From an uncultured Armatimonadota bacterium (GTDB lineage: Bacteria; Armatimonadota; Armatimonadia; Armatimonadales; Armatimonadaceae): a stretch of DNA of 64,000 bases. This document shows positions 45,022 to 53,716 of the stretch, in pieces (the first letter of the stretch is position 1; every line of letters starts with the position of its first letter). A program made the translations under genes and the position numbers. The stretch covers positions 1 to 64,000 of the forward strand of contig CAIVZM010000053.1 in the NCBI GenBank assembly GCA_903910385.1, given 5' to 3'. The notes under the pieces were generated by a model, which saw only the letters and a list, made by a program, of their open reading frames with translations, was not told the DNA's origin and did no database searches.

Positions 45022-45855
45022 ATGGATGTCTCTGCCCTGTCAGTCATGACGTATAATCTGCGTTTCGCCAGTGATGCAAGCCCGCATTCCTGGCAGGAAC
45101 GTCTCCCCGTCGCTCTGGAAATGATTCATAATCAGGAACCGGATATCATCGGCACACAGGAAGGGTTTTATCCCCAATTATGCGATCTTGAACGGGGCTT
45201 ACCAGATTACCGATGGATCGGCCTCGGTCGGGATGGCGGTTCGGCAGGAGAGTTCATGGCGGTATTCTATCGAAAGGAAAGACTGAAGCCGCTCTCGTAT
45301 CATCATTACTGGCTATCCGATACACCCACCTGTATGGGATCGTCCACCTGGGGTAACTCCAACCGCCGGATGGTGACTGAGGTCGTCTTTCTCGATCAGG
45401 AAACGAGCAAAACGTTTCAATTCTGGAATACGCATTTTGACTTCGCGGAGCCCTTTCACTCAAAAGCGGCAAATCTTGTTTTAACGCGGCTTCGATCTCT
45501 GTCCGGATCAGAACCTATCATTCTGGTCGGTGATTTCAATGCACCAGCGGAAGATACGAATACGGCAACGGGCGCATCAGATACTGAGGGTAATACCGCT
45601 CCTTACAATCTGTACCGAAAAATGACGAGCAGTGACGCCTTCCGGGACGCCTATAAAGAAGCGCCGGAAAAATTAGGACCGCAGGGAATCGCCAGTTTTC
45701 ATGGATATGAAGGGGAAATGGCTGGAGAAAGAATCGACTGGATTCTTTTGCACGGTATGGTGCATTCCCAATCGACCTCGATAGTGACTTTTCGTGCGCC
45801 GAATGGCCAGTACCCCAGCGACCATTTTCCCATTACTGCCAAACTCACATTTTGA
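45022..45855 (+). CDS. Endonuclease/exonuclease/phosphatase-family protein
   Basis: A 277-residue EEP-fold metal-dependent phosphoesterase. Motifs: LSVMTYNLRF (first strand, Asn), the catalytic Glu in DIIGTQEG, WNTHFDF, LVGDFNAPAEDTN (Asp and Asn) and the C-terminal YPSDHFPITAKL (Asp-His). ATG at 45022 places TACAAT 6 bases upstream, suggesting a leaderless or very short message; ATGs at 44986 and 44938 are also in frame. No signal peptide. Substrate could be nucleic acid, a phospholipid or a sugar phosphate; unknown. Confidence 0.82.
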   Translation: MDVSALSVMTYNLRFASDASPHSWQERLPVALEMIHNQEPDIIGTQEGFYPQLCDLERGLPDYRWIGLGRDGGSAGEFMAVFYRKERLKPLSYHHYWLSDTPTCMGSSTWGNSNRRMVTEVVFLDQETSKTFQFWNTHFDFAEPFHSKAANLVLTRLRSLSGSEPIILVGDFNAPAEDTNTATGASDTEGNTAPYNLYRKMTSSDAFRDAYKEAPEKLGPQGIASFHGYEGEMAGERIDWILLHGMVHSQSTSIVTFRAPNGQYPSDHFPITAKLTF

Positions 45856-45915
45856 GGTTCGAGTTATCAGCGATATTCACTCAAATTTCAAGCTGATTTG
45901 TCGAACGACACAATG

Positions 45916-46416
45916 TTATTTGATGCGCTTCTGAAACAACAGTATGCCAAATCCACCTGTGAGCGTCACGAGTCCGAGTCCGATTGTTACCCAGGCGGAA
46001 CGTGTCAGCCGATCATCGAAAGACAGATGTTCAGAATTCGCAGTGTAAACATTTTTAGCGAAGTAGCTTGTTACCGTTGCGACACTTTTACCCGTACCAG
46101 ATTCAAACGGGTTCAATGAACTCAGTCCCTGATTATTAGATAAACAGGAAAACCGCAATTCAGAAAAAACAATCGATGGGTTTATATAAGGTGAGACACT
46201 GTTGGTCGTTGAGAGGACAGCACATTGTTGAAGATGCGCTTTATGTAAGCCGGAAGCGATATGCCGCTCAGATTTATAAGATGCCGGGTATGCCCATTCC
46301 AGAGTCAATGCGAATACGGCAACCGCCGGGGCGAAGCAAGCGATAAATCGCAACGCTGTTGTTACAGCCCCAGCCAATTTTCTGAAAGGCGCTTTTGTCA
46401 CAATCCATTGTAGCAC
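45916..46416 (-). CDS. Small bitopic membrane protein, hypothetical
   Basis: A 166-residue protein with a hydrophobic helix near each end (about 18-43 and 142-160) and a polar loop between, containing two Cys (QQCAV, FSCLSN) that could bond if the loop is periplasmic. Starts are GTG at 46416 or GTG at 46401; both lack clear ribosome sites, while TACAAT lies five bases before the second. No homologous family is recognised. Isolated between a convergent endonuclease-family gene and the dsbD gene. Confidence 0.5.
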   Translation of the reverse strand: MLQWIVTKAPFRKLAGAVTTALRFIACFAPAVAVFALTLEWAYPASYKSERHIASGLHKAHLQQCAVLSTTNSVSPYINPSIVFSELRFSCLSNNQGLSSLNPFESGTGKSVATVTSYFAKNVYTANSEHLSFDDRLTRSAWVTIGLGLVTLTGGFGILLFQKRIK

Positions 46417-46557
46417 AATATAGAGAATTATGAACTATAGAGAATTGTGAACTCATTCACTGGCAGTGAGTTGAGAAAATATAGGATGGCTGAGTCAGGA
46501 AAGCGCATTCCCCTATTTTCTGGAATACGCTTTCTCCTATCATTAGAGCAACAGGGA

Positions 46558-48522
46558 TCAATTCGATCTTGCTGTTTGCGTTCGCTGACTCATTTGCAAG
46601 AATTCGACGAATTTTGATGCAGGTCGTGTTATACCAGCGCTTTTTGCAACTGGTTTGCCATCCGGGGTAAGGACACCGTACAGAGGCAAGGCGACATCCC
46701 CAAAGACTTTTTCCTGAAATTCCTGATACTTGAGCATGTTCGGCCCGCCGTCGACATACAAACGCACCCTCACAAACTTCTCCATTTCCGATTTGACTTC
46801 CGTCGCGGGAAAGATATTTTTCTCCATCCAACGGCAGTTTGTGCAGGTGTATCCGGTGAAATCGACAAACAGGCGCTTGTTTTCCGCTTTGGCTCTCGCC
46901 TGCGCCTTGTCCAGATCTTCCAGCCATTCCAATCCATCGCTATCCGCTACCGTGATCGACTTATCCGAGGAGGCATAGGAATACTCGGCAGGAGGAAGAA
47001 AAGCAACCATCCATTCATTCAATGGGCGTCCTGTCAGACCATATGCGCAATATAGTCCAGCAATGACGAATAATGCCGCCCACAATTTCCGAACCGGCGT
47101 TGCTGGGGCATCGGGCGCTCCATATCCGATTTTCAGATATCCGAGCAGATAGATAGCTGCTGCCAGTGATATTGCCATCCAGAACGCGAGGATGACAGGA
47201 GCTGTCAGCCATTTGGTCTGCCACACCAGATCCGAATTGGAAAAGAACTTCAGGGCTGCCGCCAGTTCCAGAAACCCCATTGTTCCCTTGACAGTAGAAA
47301 GCCATGCCCCCGATTTAGGTAGTTTTGCCAGTAGTCCGGGGAAAATCGCCAGTAAGAAAAAAGGCAGCGCTATGGCGGACGAGAATGTCATCATCCCCAG
47401 AATTGGACGTACCCATCCGCCTGCGGATGTTGCGGACGAGGCGGCGACAAGTACCGTGCCAATAAAGGGAGCGGTACAGGTAAATGTGGCGATTGCGAAG
47501 GTCAATCCCATAAAGAAGACGCCAAGAACACCGCCAACAGCGTTACGTCCACCACCCAGGTTTTGCAGACTCGCCGGTAATCGCAACTCAATGACTTCCA
47601 GCAATGCGATACCGAACAGGACAAAGAGAACGCCAAAAACAAGATTCACCCAGGGATTCGCTGCCAGTTGATTGGCTCCCGCCGCGCCAACCGTCGCCGC
47701 CATGATGCCGCCCAGCGCGGTGAACATCAGAATGATTGCCGCGCCATACGTGACGGCAAGACGAAGCGTCGAACCTCCATGCCGCGATGCTTCCTTAGTG
47801 AAGAAGGCGAAAGTGACCGGAATCAACGGGAAGACGCAGGGAGTGATCAGCGCAAGCAAACCTGCCCCGAACGCCGCAAGCAGAAAAGTGAACATGCTGC
47901 CATCGGCATTGCCTGTAGATGCATCGATTAAAACTCCGGGGTTCGAAGGTTGACTCGAAGCGGGAACGGAAAGGGCAAGAGGTGTTGTAAATTCCGGTCG
48001 CGGAGCGCCAGCTTCAATTGTGACTGCAGGAACCGGAATCTGAACTGTTTTCGGTCGAAGACAGAACTGGTCGGTGCATGCCATGAATTTCACCGAGACA
48101 GTCAGAGGGACAGTTTTCTTTTGCGCCTCAAGAGACACCAACAATTGCCGTGAAAAAGTAGCCTGCGTTGAATGCAATCCGATCCGGATGTTTTGGAAAT
48201 TCGGGTCATTCTTCATCTCCGGAGTCGATTCGCCTGTCACTTCATCCGGACTGAGGGAAGCGCCGGATATGGTAAGTTCAGTAGGTTGGGGGCCTTCACC
48301 TTTCAGTTTCTCTGACGAATAAATGTGATAAGTCGGATCAATTTCCGCCTTGACCGTAACCGTTACTCGCTCGCCGGGACGCGCGATAGCAGGTGTAATG
48401 GTCGCTGACCACTTGACAGGGTCTTTCCGGGCAAAAGTGGGCGTTACCGCTATCAACAACAGAAAAAAACTTATCAGTGGGTGAAACCGACGAATCCGCG
48501 CAATCATTCTATTTTTTTCCAT
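46558..48522 (-). CDS. dsbD: Thiol:disulfide interchange protein DsbD-like
   Basis: A 654-residue membrane protein that shuttles reducing power across the inner membrane. A signal peptide (1-31) is followed by a DsbD N-terminal-like domain (33-150) with CTDQFCL, a membrane core of about eight helices with the paired cysteines in LITPCVFPLIPV and FTCTAPF, and a C-terminal thioredoxin domain with FTGYTCTNC near residue 560. All three redox centres of DsbD appear present. It overlaps the exported DsbD-N-like gene by 14 bases, so the two should be coregulated. Confidence 0.9.
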   Translation of the reverse strand: MEKNRMIARIRRFHPLISFFLLLIAVTPTFARKDPVKWSATITPAIARPGERVTVTVKAEIDPTYHIYSSEKLKGEGPQPTELTISGASLSPDEVTGESTPEMKNDPNFQNIRIGLHSTQATFSRQLLVSLEAQKKTVPLTVSVKFMACTDQFCLRPKTVQIPVPAVTIEAGAPRPEFTTPLALSVPASSQPSNPGVLIDASTGNADGSMFTFLLAAFGAGLLALITPCVFPLIPVTFAFFTKEASRHGGSTLRLAVTYGAAIILMFTALGGIMAATVGAAGANQLAANPWVNLVFGVLFVLFGIALLEVIELRLPASLQNLGGGRNAVGGVLGVFFMGLTFAIATFTCTAPFIGTVLVAASSATSAGGWVRPILGMMTFSSAIALPFFLLAIFPGLLAKLPKSGAWLSTVKGTMGFLELAAALKFFSNSDLVWQTKWLTAPVILAFWMAISLAAAIYLLGYLKIGYGAPDAPATPVRKLWAALFVIAGLYCAYGLTGRPLNEWMVAFLPPAEYSYASSDKSITVADSDGLEWLEDLDKAQARAKAENKRLFVDFTGYTCTNCRWMEKNIFPATEVKSEMEKFVRVRLYVDGGPNMLKYQEFQEKVFGDVALPLYGVLTPDGKPVAKSAGITRPASKFVEFLQMSQRTQTARSN

Positions 48523-49069
48523 TCACGATAAAAGTCACGTTGATATCCGCCGTCGCTGGAGGAAGACAGGTAGTAGCGTTGCATCCCTGATAGCGCAATT
48601 TCCCCTTCAGTGTGATTTTACCGGGTTGCACCTTACGGGGGTCGATAGTAATAGGCGTCGTGATCACAGTCGAGCCTTCATGTACCTTCAAGGGTTTATC
48701 ACTGTAAGAAACTTTTACCGATATTGGCGCAGGGTAGATTGTTTTCCCGAAGGCAATTCCCGTTTTTGGCTTGTCGAAGGTCAGAGCCGTGGGGATCATA
48801 TTCTCATCGCCGGGTTGGTTGGCGTTTATATGGAATCCTCGTGTGACATCGACCGTGATCTTGATAACCGCTTTCCCGCCGGAGACCACCTGAACGGGAG
48901 AAACTTCCGCCTGGATCCGTGAGACGGCGCCACCCCTTTCATTGAGTCCTCCCGGGCCTCCTGCAGTAAACCCGCTCTCTTGAGCCTGTACCCCTGAAAT
49001 CAATCCCAGAGTTATTAAAGAGGCTGCCATTGCCTGGAGCGCTGATCCCATCGCTAAACCTATCGTCAT
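48509..49069 (-). CDS. Exported stand-alone DsbD N-terminal-like domain
   Basis: A 186-residue exported protein (signal about 1-29, QAQES cleavage). The mature part matches the N-terminal periplasmic domain of DsbD: VTRGFHINANQPGDENMIPT and a conserved C-x5-C pair in GCNATTCLPP, the pair that exchanges electrons with partner proteins. It is encoded immediately before, and overlapping, a full DsbD-like gene, which has its own such domain, so the two are probably paralogous. It may act as an extra periplasmic relay or substrate adaptor. Confidence 0.85.
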   Translation of the reverse strand: MTIGLAMGSALQAMAASLITLGLISGVQAQESGFTAGGPGGLNERGGAVSRIQAEVSPVQVVSGGKAVIKITVDVTRGFHINANQPGDENMIPTALTFDKPKTGIAFGKTIYPAPISVKVSYSDKPLKVHEGSTVITTPITIDPRKVQPGKITLKGKLRYQGCNATTCLPPATADINVTFIVNGKK

Positions 49070-49262
49070 GCTGTTACCTTCCCCACTCGAGAAACTGTTT
49101 GTAACGGACGCTCTTAATTTAAGCGGTTCGTCCCCTGCATTGTGCCACCTCGTATACGATGGGACAACCCAATTCGTTCAGGCAAGTGAAAAATAATCCT
49201 TTCTCCTGATGTATTCCTGAATAACTTTCATGAGAAGATCGGTAGATAAGGTACAGACAACT
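49070..49262. other. Region upstream of the DsbD pair
   Basis: Intergenic. TCGTATACGA at 49150-49159 is a perfect ten-base palindrome inside a longer imperfect one (TTGT...ACAA ends), a possible operator for the DsbD pair. Nothing else is recognised. Confidence 0.35.
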
Positions 49263-49403
49263 ATGAGACTTCATATTCTTTTTCTGCGATCTGTCGCGAT
49301 GCTGGTTACCGTGGCGTCGATGTCTTTGTCGGCAAGGACAAAGAAGCCAGTGACCTTGGTGGCTTTGGCTACTTATCGGACTTTATCTTTTCGGACACCG
49401 TGA
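49263..49403 (+). CDS. Truncated exported small protein
   Basis: A 46-codon frame, too short for usual gene calls. It starts MRLHILFLRSVAMLVTVASM and has the shape of a Sec signal peptide with cleavage after LSA, followed by 22 residues and a stop at 49401, right where the transposase remnant begins. AAGG is about ten bases upstream. I take it as the 5-prime end of an exported-protein gene interrupted by the insertion element, or a chance frame. Confidence 0.35.
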   Translation: MRLHILFLRSVAMLVTVASMSLSARTKKPVTLVALATYRTLSFRTP

Positions 49404-49664
49404 TCGCGAATAAGTGGTATGTCGCGGACAAGCGCGTGCGCCAGGTTCTGGCACAAGCTGGTTAGAGCGCCGTGATTCCACCTCGCAAGCATCGGAAGAA
49501 TCTAGCGGAGTACGACTAAGGAATTGTAAAAGCAAGGTCACACAATCGAGAACTTTTTCAGCCGTTTGAAGGACTTCCGAAGGATCGCGACGCGCTACAA
49601 CAAAACGTCGACCAACTTTCTGTCGGGAGTGTGTCTCGCAGCGGCGATGATGTGGATAAATTGA
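49402..49664 (+). pseudogene. IS5-family transposase C-terminal remnant
   Basis: Reading with frameshifts gives a decayed IS5-type transposase tail: a degenerate ADKWYVAD (normally ADKGYDAD), AVIPPRKHRKN, then TIENFFSRLKDFRRIATRY and SGVCLAAAMMWIN with a TGA at 49662-49664. The Glu of IENFF is the last DDE residue. An in-frame TAA at 49516-49518 and at least one shift prove it is dead. The 5-prime part of the element and inverted repeats are not seen. It lies in a 700-base gap before hisC. Confidence 0.75.
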
Positions 49665-49770
49665 GAATGCGCCTTAAATCACTCGGCGCAACGCTAAAAG
49701 TTAGGCGAGAGGCTATGAATTGGCGGTAGGCTACGATATAGGCTAAAATTCTTGGAGGCCACTTGAAATT

Positions 49771-50958
49771 ATGACCCCAACATTATCCGTCACTTCGTCT
49801 CCTTTCTCTGATTCGGGCAATGCTGCGCTTGCGGAAATCTCTCGCGATATTGCCGAACGCGTTTTAGCGTTGAAGCCCTATCAGCCGGGGAAACCGATCG
49901 AGGAAGTTAAACGAGAATTTGGAATCGCTGGTGAAATCATTAAACTGGCATCGAATGAAAATCCGCTCGGTCCCTCACCCGCCGGACTGAAAGCGCTGGC
50001 GCTGGCGACGTCTAAGCTCGCGCAGTACCCTGATGGCGGATGTCACGATTTACGTGTTGCGGTCGCTGAAAAACTGGGCGTTTCGGGCGACATGTTGATC
50101 TTCGGAAACGGTTCCGATGAAATTATTCATCTTTTGGGTCTTACCTTTCTGCAAGAAGGAGATGAAGTTGTCGTTGGCGATCCTACCTTTGTCCTTTATG
50201 AAGCGACAGCTACCCTTGCGGGCGCCCATACAGTCAAGGTTCCCCTGACCCGCCCTGAGTACCGCCATGATGTGGTCGCAATGGCGGATGCATTCACGGA
50301 CAAAACGCGACTGGTCTTTGTTGCTAATCCTCACAACCCGACCGGTAGCGTCATCGGTAAGCAGGAGGTGGAATTCCTTCTCAAGCGCCTGCCCTGTCGC
50401 GCAATCCTGATCCTCGATGAAGCGTACGGCGAGTACATGTATGGCGAACCAGATTTTCCTGCCGCCCGTGACATTATCCTTTCCGGCGCCCCCGTTATCG
50501 GCTTGCGGACTTTCTCCAAGATGTATGGTCTTGCCGGGCTGAGAGTAGGATTTGGCGTTGCCGCTCTGGAATTGATTCGATTACTGAATCAGACGAGGTC
50601 TCCTTTCAATGTAAATCTGGCGGCGCAGACCGCCGCCGCCGCCGCCATCAATGACGATGAATTCGTTGCTGCTGGAAAGAGCCTCAATGCAGGAGGATTA
50701 AGTCAACTCACCTCTGGCTTTGCCCGTTTGGGATTGACATGGATCCCCTCACATGCAAATTTCGTCATGGTAGATGTCAGGCGCCCCTGCCGGCAGGTCT
50801 TCGATGCCCTGTTAAGGCGAGGAGTGATCATTCGTACCGGTGACATCTTCGGAATGCCCACGCATATCCGCGTGACCATTGGAACTGCTGACCAAAATCA
50901 GCGGTTCTTGAACGAACTGGAATCGACGTTGTCCCACATTTCTGAGACAACTCCCTAA
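49771..50958 (+). CDS. hisC: Histidinol-phosphate aminotransferase
   Basis: A 395-residue class I/II PLP aminotransferase that converts imidazole acetol phosphate to histidinol phosphate in histidine synthesis. GGAGG lies about 12 bases before the ATG. Motifs: KLASNENPLGPSP (substrate), FGNGSDEII, NPHNPTGS, LDEAYGEYM and the PLP lysine Lys250 in FSKMYGLAGLRVGF. A 30-residue N-terminal extension precedes the fold. No other his genes are near. It begins right after the IS remnant, so the insertion may have altered its promoter. Confidence 0.92.
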   Translation: MTPTLSVTSSPFSDSGNAALAEISRDIAERVLALKPYQPGKPIEEVKREFGIAGEIIKLASNENPLGPSPAGLKALALATSKLAQYPDGGCHDLRVAVAEKLGVSGDMLIFGNGSDEIIHLLGLTFLQEGDEVVVGDPTFVLYEATATLAGAHTVKVPLTRPEYRHDVVAMADAFTDKTRLVFVANPHNPTGSVIGKQEVEFLLKRLPCRAILILDEAYGEYMYGEPDFPAARDIILSGAPVIGLRTFSKMYGLAGLRVGFGVAALELIRLLNQTRSPFNVNLAAQTAAAAAINDDEFVAAGKSLNAGGLSQLTSGFARLGLTWIPSHANFVMVDVRRPCRQVFDALLRRGVIIRTGDIFGMPTHIRVTIGTADQNQRFLNELESTLSHISETTP

Positions 50959-50994
50959 CGGCGCCTCTGCCCCATCCCACTGGAGTAAAATGTT

Positions 50995-51561
50995 ATGGAA
51001 AGAGCGGAATTTCTCGAAAAGACCGGCAATTTTCTCGAGCGGGTTTGGAATACAATCAATGAGCGTACCGACTGGAATGCGCTCCGTCGCGCAATCAGAC
51101 GTCTGATCGGTATCGCTTTTGCGCTTACAATTGTCTGTGGCATCGCCTTTACGCTCTGGTATGTTCCGGTCGCAGGTTGGTCTTCCAATGATGTGACCAC
51201 CGGGAGCCATCCGGGTTATCCTGATCTGAAGCCCAGGTACTATAATATGCCCGTCAGCGAAACGACGGCGTTCGCTTCTTCGGCGGTTTATCGCCTTGCG
51301 GGATGGAAACTGATCAGTGCGGATCGTATGAAAGGTCATGTGGTTGCTCAGGTCACGACCTGGCCCATCCCGTTCACCGATGATCTGACCGTGACTGTCA
51401 CTCCAGAAGGCGCCGATGGACGAATTTCCAAAGTGATGATGCACTCCAAATCACGTGTTGGCAAAGGCGATCTCGGCGAGAACTACCGCCACATAAAACG
51501 CCTTCAGGCGGAGATGGATAAGAGGCTTCCCCAGTCTGATGCGCCTGCTTCAGGCGGCTAG
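50995..51561 (+). CDS. DUF1499-family membrane-anchored protein
   Basis: A 188-residue protein with one transmembrane helix (about 38-58) and an extracytoplasmic domain whose end, SKSRVGKGDLGENYRHIKRLQAEM, matches the DUF1499 family signature (SxSRxGxxDLGxNxxRI). The family is widespread, membrane-attached or exported, and of unknown function. It lies 36 bases after hisC on the same strand and may share its transcript. Its 3-prime end converges on the MerR-like gene. Confidence 0.82.
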   Translation: MERAEFLEKTGNFLERVWNTINERTDWNALRRAIRRLIGIAFALTIVCGIAFTLWYVPVAGWSSNDVTTGSHPGYPDLKPRYYNMPVSETTAFASSAVYRLAGWKLISADRMKGHVVAQVTTWPIPFTDDLTVTVTPEGADGRISKVMMHSKSRVGKGDLGENYRHIKRLQAEMDKRLPQSDAPASGG

Positions 51562-51571
51562 TCATCCAATC

Positions 51572-51982
51572 TCACCGTCTTTGAATCGCGTCCTCGAACG
51601 GGGTCGATTTTTCCTGACGCAATATCGATAGCAACTCTCGAAAATCTGACCTCAATGCGTTGATCTCAACCCGTATTGAGGCAAGCTCTTCTCGTTGCAC
51701 TTCGAGACGCATCGTTATTTCATCAAGTCTTTCCTCAGTATTGCGTAGACGTCCGCTATTTTGTCGCCGTTCTTTGCTGAGTTCGTTACGGATTTCCGGC
51801 CCGCTTTTTCCTTCTCGTTTCCAACGAACGATTCGTTGAATCGCCTCCACGCCTTGATCGTCATACCTTCTTCGTCTGCCCTCTCCCATAGTCGGTATCA
51901 GTTCATCGAATTCATCCCGATATAGCCTTAAGGTGCTTTCAGGCATTTTTAACGACTGAGCCAGTTCTTTAATTGTTAGCAT
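51572..51982 (-). CDS. MerR-like HTH protein with coiled coil
   Basis: A 136-residue predicted DNA-binding protein. Residues 1-70 are a MerR-type winged helix (MLTIKELAQSLKMPESTLRLYRDEF, GEGRRRRYDDQGVEAIQRI); residues 75-125 are a coiled coil with heptads, probably the dimer zipper. No effector-binding cysteines or domain follow, so this resembles the small MerR-like chromosome or developmental regulators rather than metal sensors. Its upstream region is A/T-rich with repeated TTTTTA-TGTG motifs. Confidence 0.8.
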   Translation of the reverse strand: MLTIKELAQSLKMPESTLRLYRDEFDELIPTMGEGRRRRYDDQGVEAIQRIVRWKREGKSGPEIRNELSKERRQNSGRLRNTEERLDEITMRLEVQREELASIRVEINALRSDFRELLSILRQEKSTPFEDAIQRR

Positions 51983-52244
51983 AACACATTTTAGCTTGTT
52001 TTTACGTTGTGCGCTTTAATGTTTTATATGTTTTTATTGTGTTTTTAAGAGACTGTTGTGCCTTTGATGAAAACGGTGAATCTGTAGTTTTTATGTGATC
52101 GATAATTTATATTTTCGCACACAAAAATGACTTTGTGATTATGACGGCAAAAATGAGGAGAGCGGTTCAAACGTGGTCAAACAGGTGGTTATGAAATTGC
52201 AGTTACGACACAAGATGAGAACGAAAACAACAAGAAGAGAGGAA
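51983..52244. other. A/T-rich region upstream of the MerR-like gene
   Basis: A 262-base gap that is clearly richer in A/T than its surroundings. Three related motifs, TTTTTACGTTGTG (51999-52011), TTTTTATTGTG (52031-52041) and TTTTTATGTG (52088-52097), could be sites for the adjacent regulator. No gene is seen here. Confidence 0.5.
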
Positions 52245-53123
52245 TCAGGAAGGATTGGCCAATAGTTGACGGAGATGCCAGACATTAACGGCATGCATTG
52301 TATCGGCATCCGGCGTCTCTACGATAATGGGTAACCCATCAGGCAGGCGTACATCGCCAAGGAACGCTCGAAAACCAGCATCACCGATGTGTCCTGCGCC
52401 GATGGAAGCGTGTCGATCCGTTTTTGAGCCCAGCGGTTTCTGGGCGTCGTTTGCATGGATACAGACCAGACGTTCGATACCCACTTTGGTATCGAATTCA
52501 TCCCAGACTGCCTTCGCGGTTTCTGACGTTCGAATATCGTACCCGGCGACAAAAATATGGCACGTATCCAGGCAAACGGTCAATCGTTCCGATTCTTCCA
52601 CCAGAGAGAAGATCAGAGGAAAGTGGTCGAAAGAAGCTCCCAGATAAGTACCCTGTCCCGCCGTGGTTTCCAGAGCAATTTTGACTCGGTGATTGGGGAT
52701 TTGCTGATGAAGCCAGTTGATAGAATCGCAAAGTCTTTCAAGACCGATCTGCTCGCCAGCGCCGCCATGCGCTCCCATGTGCGTCACCAGATAATCCAGA
52801 CCAAGCGCTTCCGCACGATTCATTTCTTCAAGAAATGCATTGCGTGATTTTTCTCGCAACGCTTCATCCGAAGTGGCAAGATTGATTAGATACGAATCAT
52901 GGGCGATCAGCGGATCTATTCCAGTCGCTTCCACTGCCCGTCGAAAATTCCGTATCTCTTTAGAGGTGAGAGGTTTCGATGCCCATTGGCGCGGTGATGC
53001 GGTGAATAACTGCACCGCATCACAATCTATCGCCGCGCCGCTATGCAAGGCGTTGTAGAGTCCACCCGTCGTCGGCATGTGCGCCCCAAAACGGAACCGA
53101 GATACCAGATGTGCATCAGGCAC
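52245..53123 (-). CDS. nfo: Deoxyribonuclease IV (AP endonuclease Nfo)
   Basis: A 292-residue endonuclease IV cutting DNA at abasic sites during base-excision repair. The TIM-barrel zinc residues fall in the family motifs: [63 protein letters not shown] and the closing VETPD. All are intact. Its start overlaps ribH by eight bases. Length is normal. Confidence 0.94.
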   Translation of the reverse strand: MPDAHLVSRFRFGAHMPTTGGLYNALHSGAAIDCDAVQLFTASPRQWASKPLTSKEIRNFRRAVEATGIDPLIAHDSYLINLATSDEALREKSRNAFLEEMNRAEALGLDYLVTHMGAHGGAGEQIGLERLCDSINWLHQQIPNHRVKIALETTAGQGTYLGASFDHFPLIFSLVEESERLTVCLDTCHIFVAGYDIRTSETAKAVWDEFDTKVGIERLVCIHANDAQKPLGSKTDRHASIGAGHIGDAGFRAFLGDVRLPDGLPIIVETPDADTMHAVNVWHLRQLLANPS

Positions 53124-53589
53124 GAGGCATTTCCTTCAACAGATTCGCCATCTCTATCGCAGCGAGCGCCGCTTCGGCTCCTTTATTGCCTGCCTTCGTA
53201 CCTGCCCGCTCGATTGCTTGTTCAATAGAATCAGTGGTGAGGACGCCAAACGTGATCGGAATACCGGTCTCCATCATGGCTTGCGCGATGCCCTTGCTAC
53301 ATTCCGAAGCGATGTAATCGAAATGTGGCGTCGAACCACGAATAAGACAACCGAGACAGATGACCGCATCGTAACGATTAGAACGCGCCATGCGTTGCGC
53401 CATCAAAGGCACTTCAAAAGTACCCGGCACACGAGCCGCTTCGACGGCGTCATCGGCGACCCCGTGCCGACGCAGGGCATCCAGAGTTCCTTCCAGTAGA
53501 CGCTCGGTAATGAACGAATTCCAGCGGGAAACGACAATTCCGAAGCGTAATCCCGTGCCGACCATATTACCTTCAAAAAATGTGGGCAT
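53116..53589 (-). CDS. ribH: 6,7-dimethyl-8-ribityllumazine synthase
   Basis: A 157-residue lumazine synthase, the penultimate step of riboflavin synthesis. Motifs: [50 protein letters not shown] and [26 protein letters not shown], the last holding the phosphate-binding region. Complete for the family; assembles into pentamers or icosahedra. Located before nfo on the same strand with an eight-base overlap; other rib genes are not in the window. Confidence 0.95.
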   Translation of the reverse strand: MPTFFEGNMVGTGLRFGIVVSRWNSFITERLLEGTLDALRRHGVADDAVEAARVPGTFEVPLMAQRMARSNRYDAVICLGCLIRGSTPHFDYIASECSKGIAQAMMETGIPITFGVLTTDSIEQAIERAGTKAGNKGAEAALAAIEMANLLKEMPRA

Positions 53590-53716
53590 AATTCAAAATG
53601 TTTCTATTTTAACCGGAAGACGACTTGATACTTCCTCTCATCAGTATATCATCGGGTCCCGAGCCGTGAATAATCAGCAATCATGTATTTCCCTGAGTAA
53701 GACGTTCCAAACAGTA

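Noticed and set aside
44756-46557. Hidden nuoA-D genes upstream of nuoE
   Set aside because: This stretch encodes an endonuclease-family protein and a small bitopic membrane protein; none of NuoA-D's motifs can be found.
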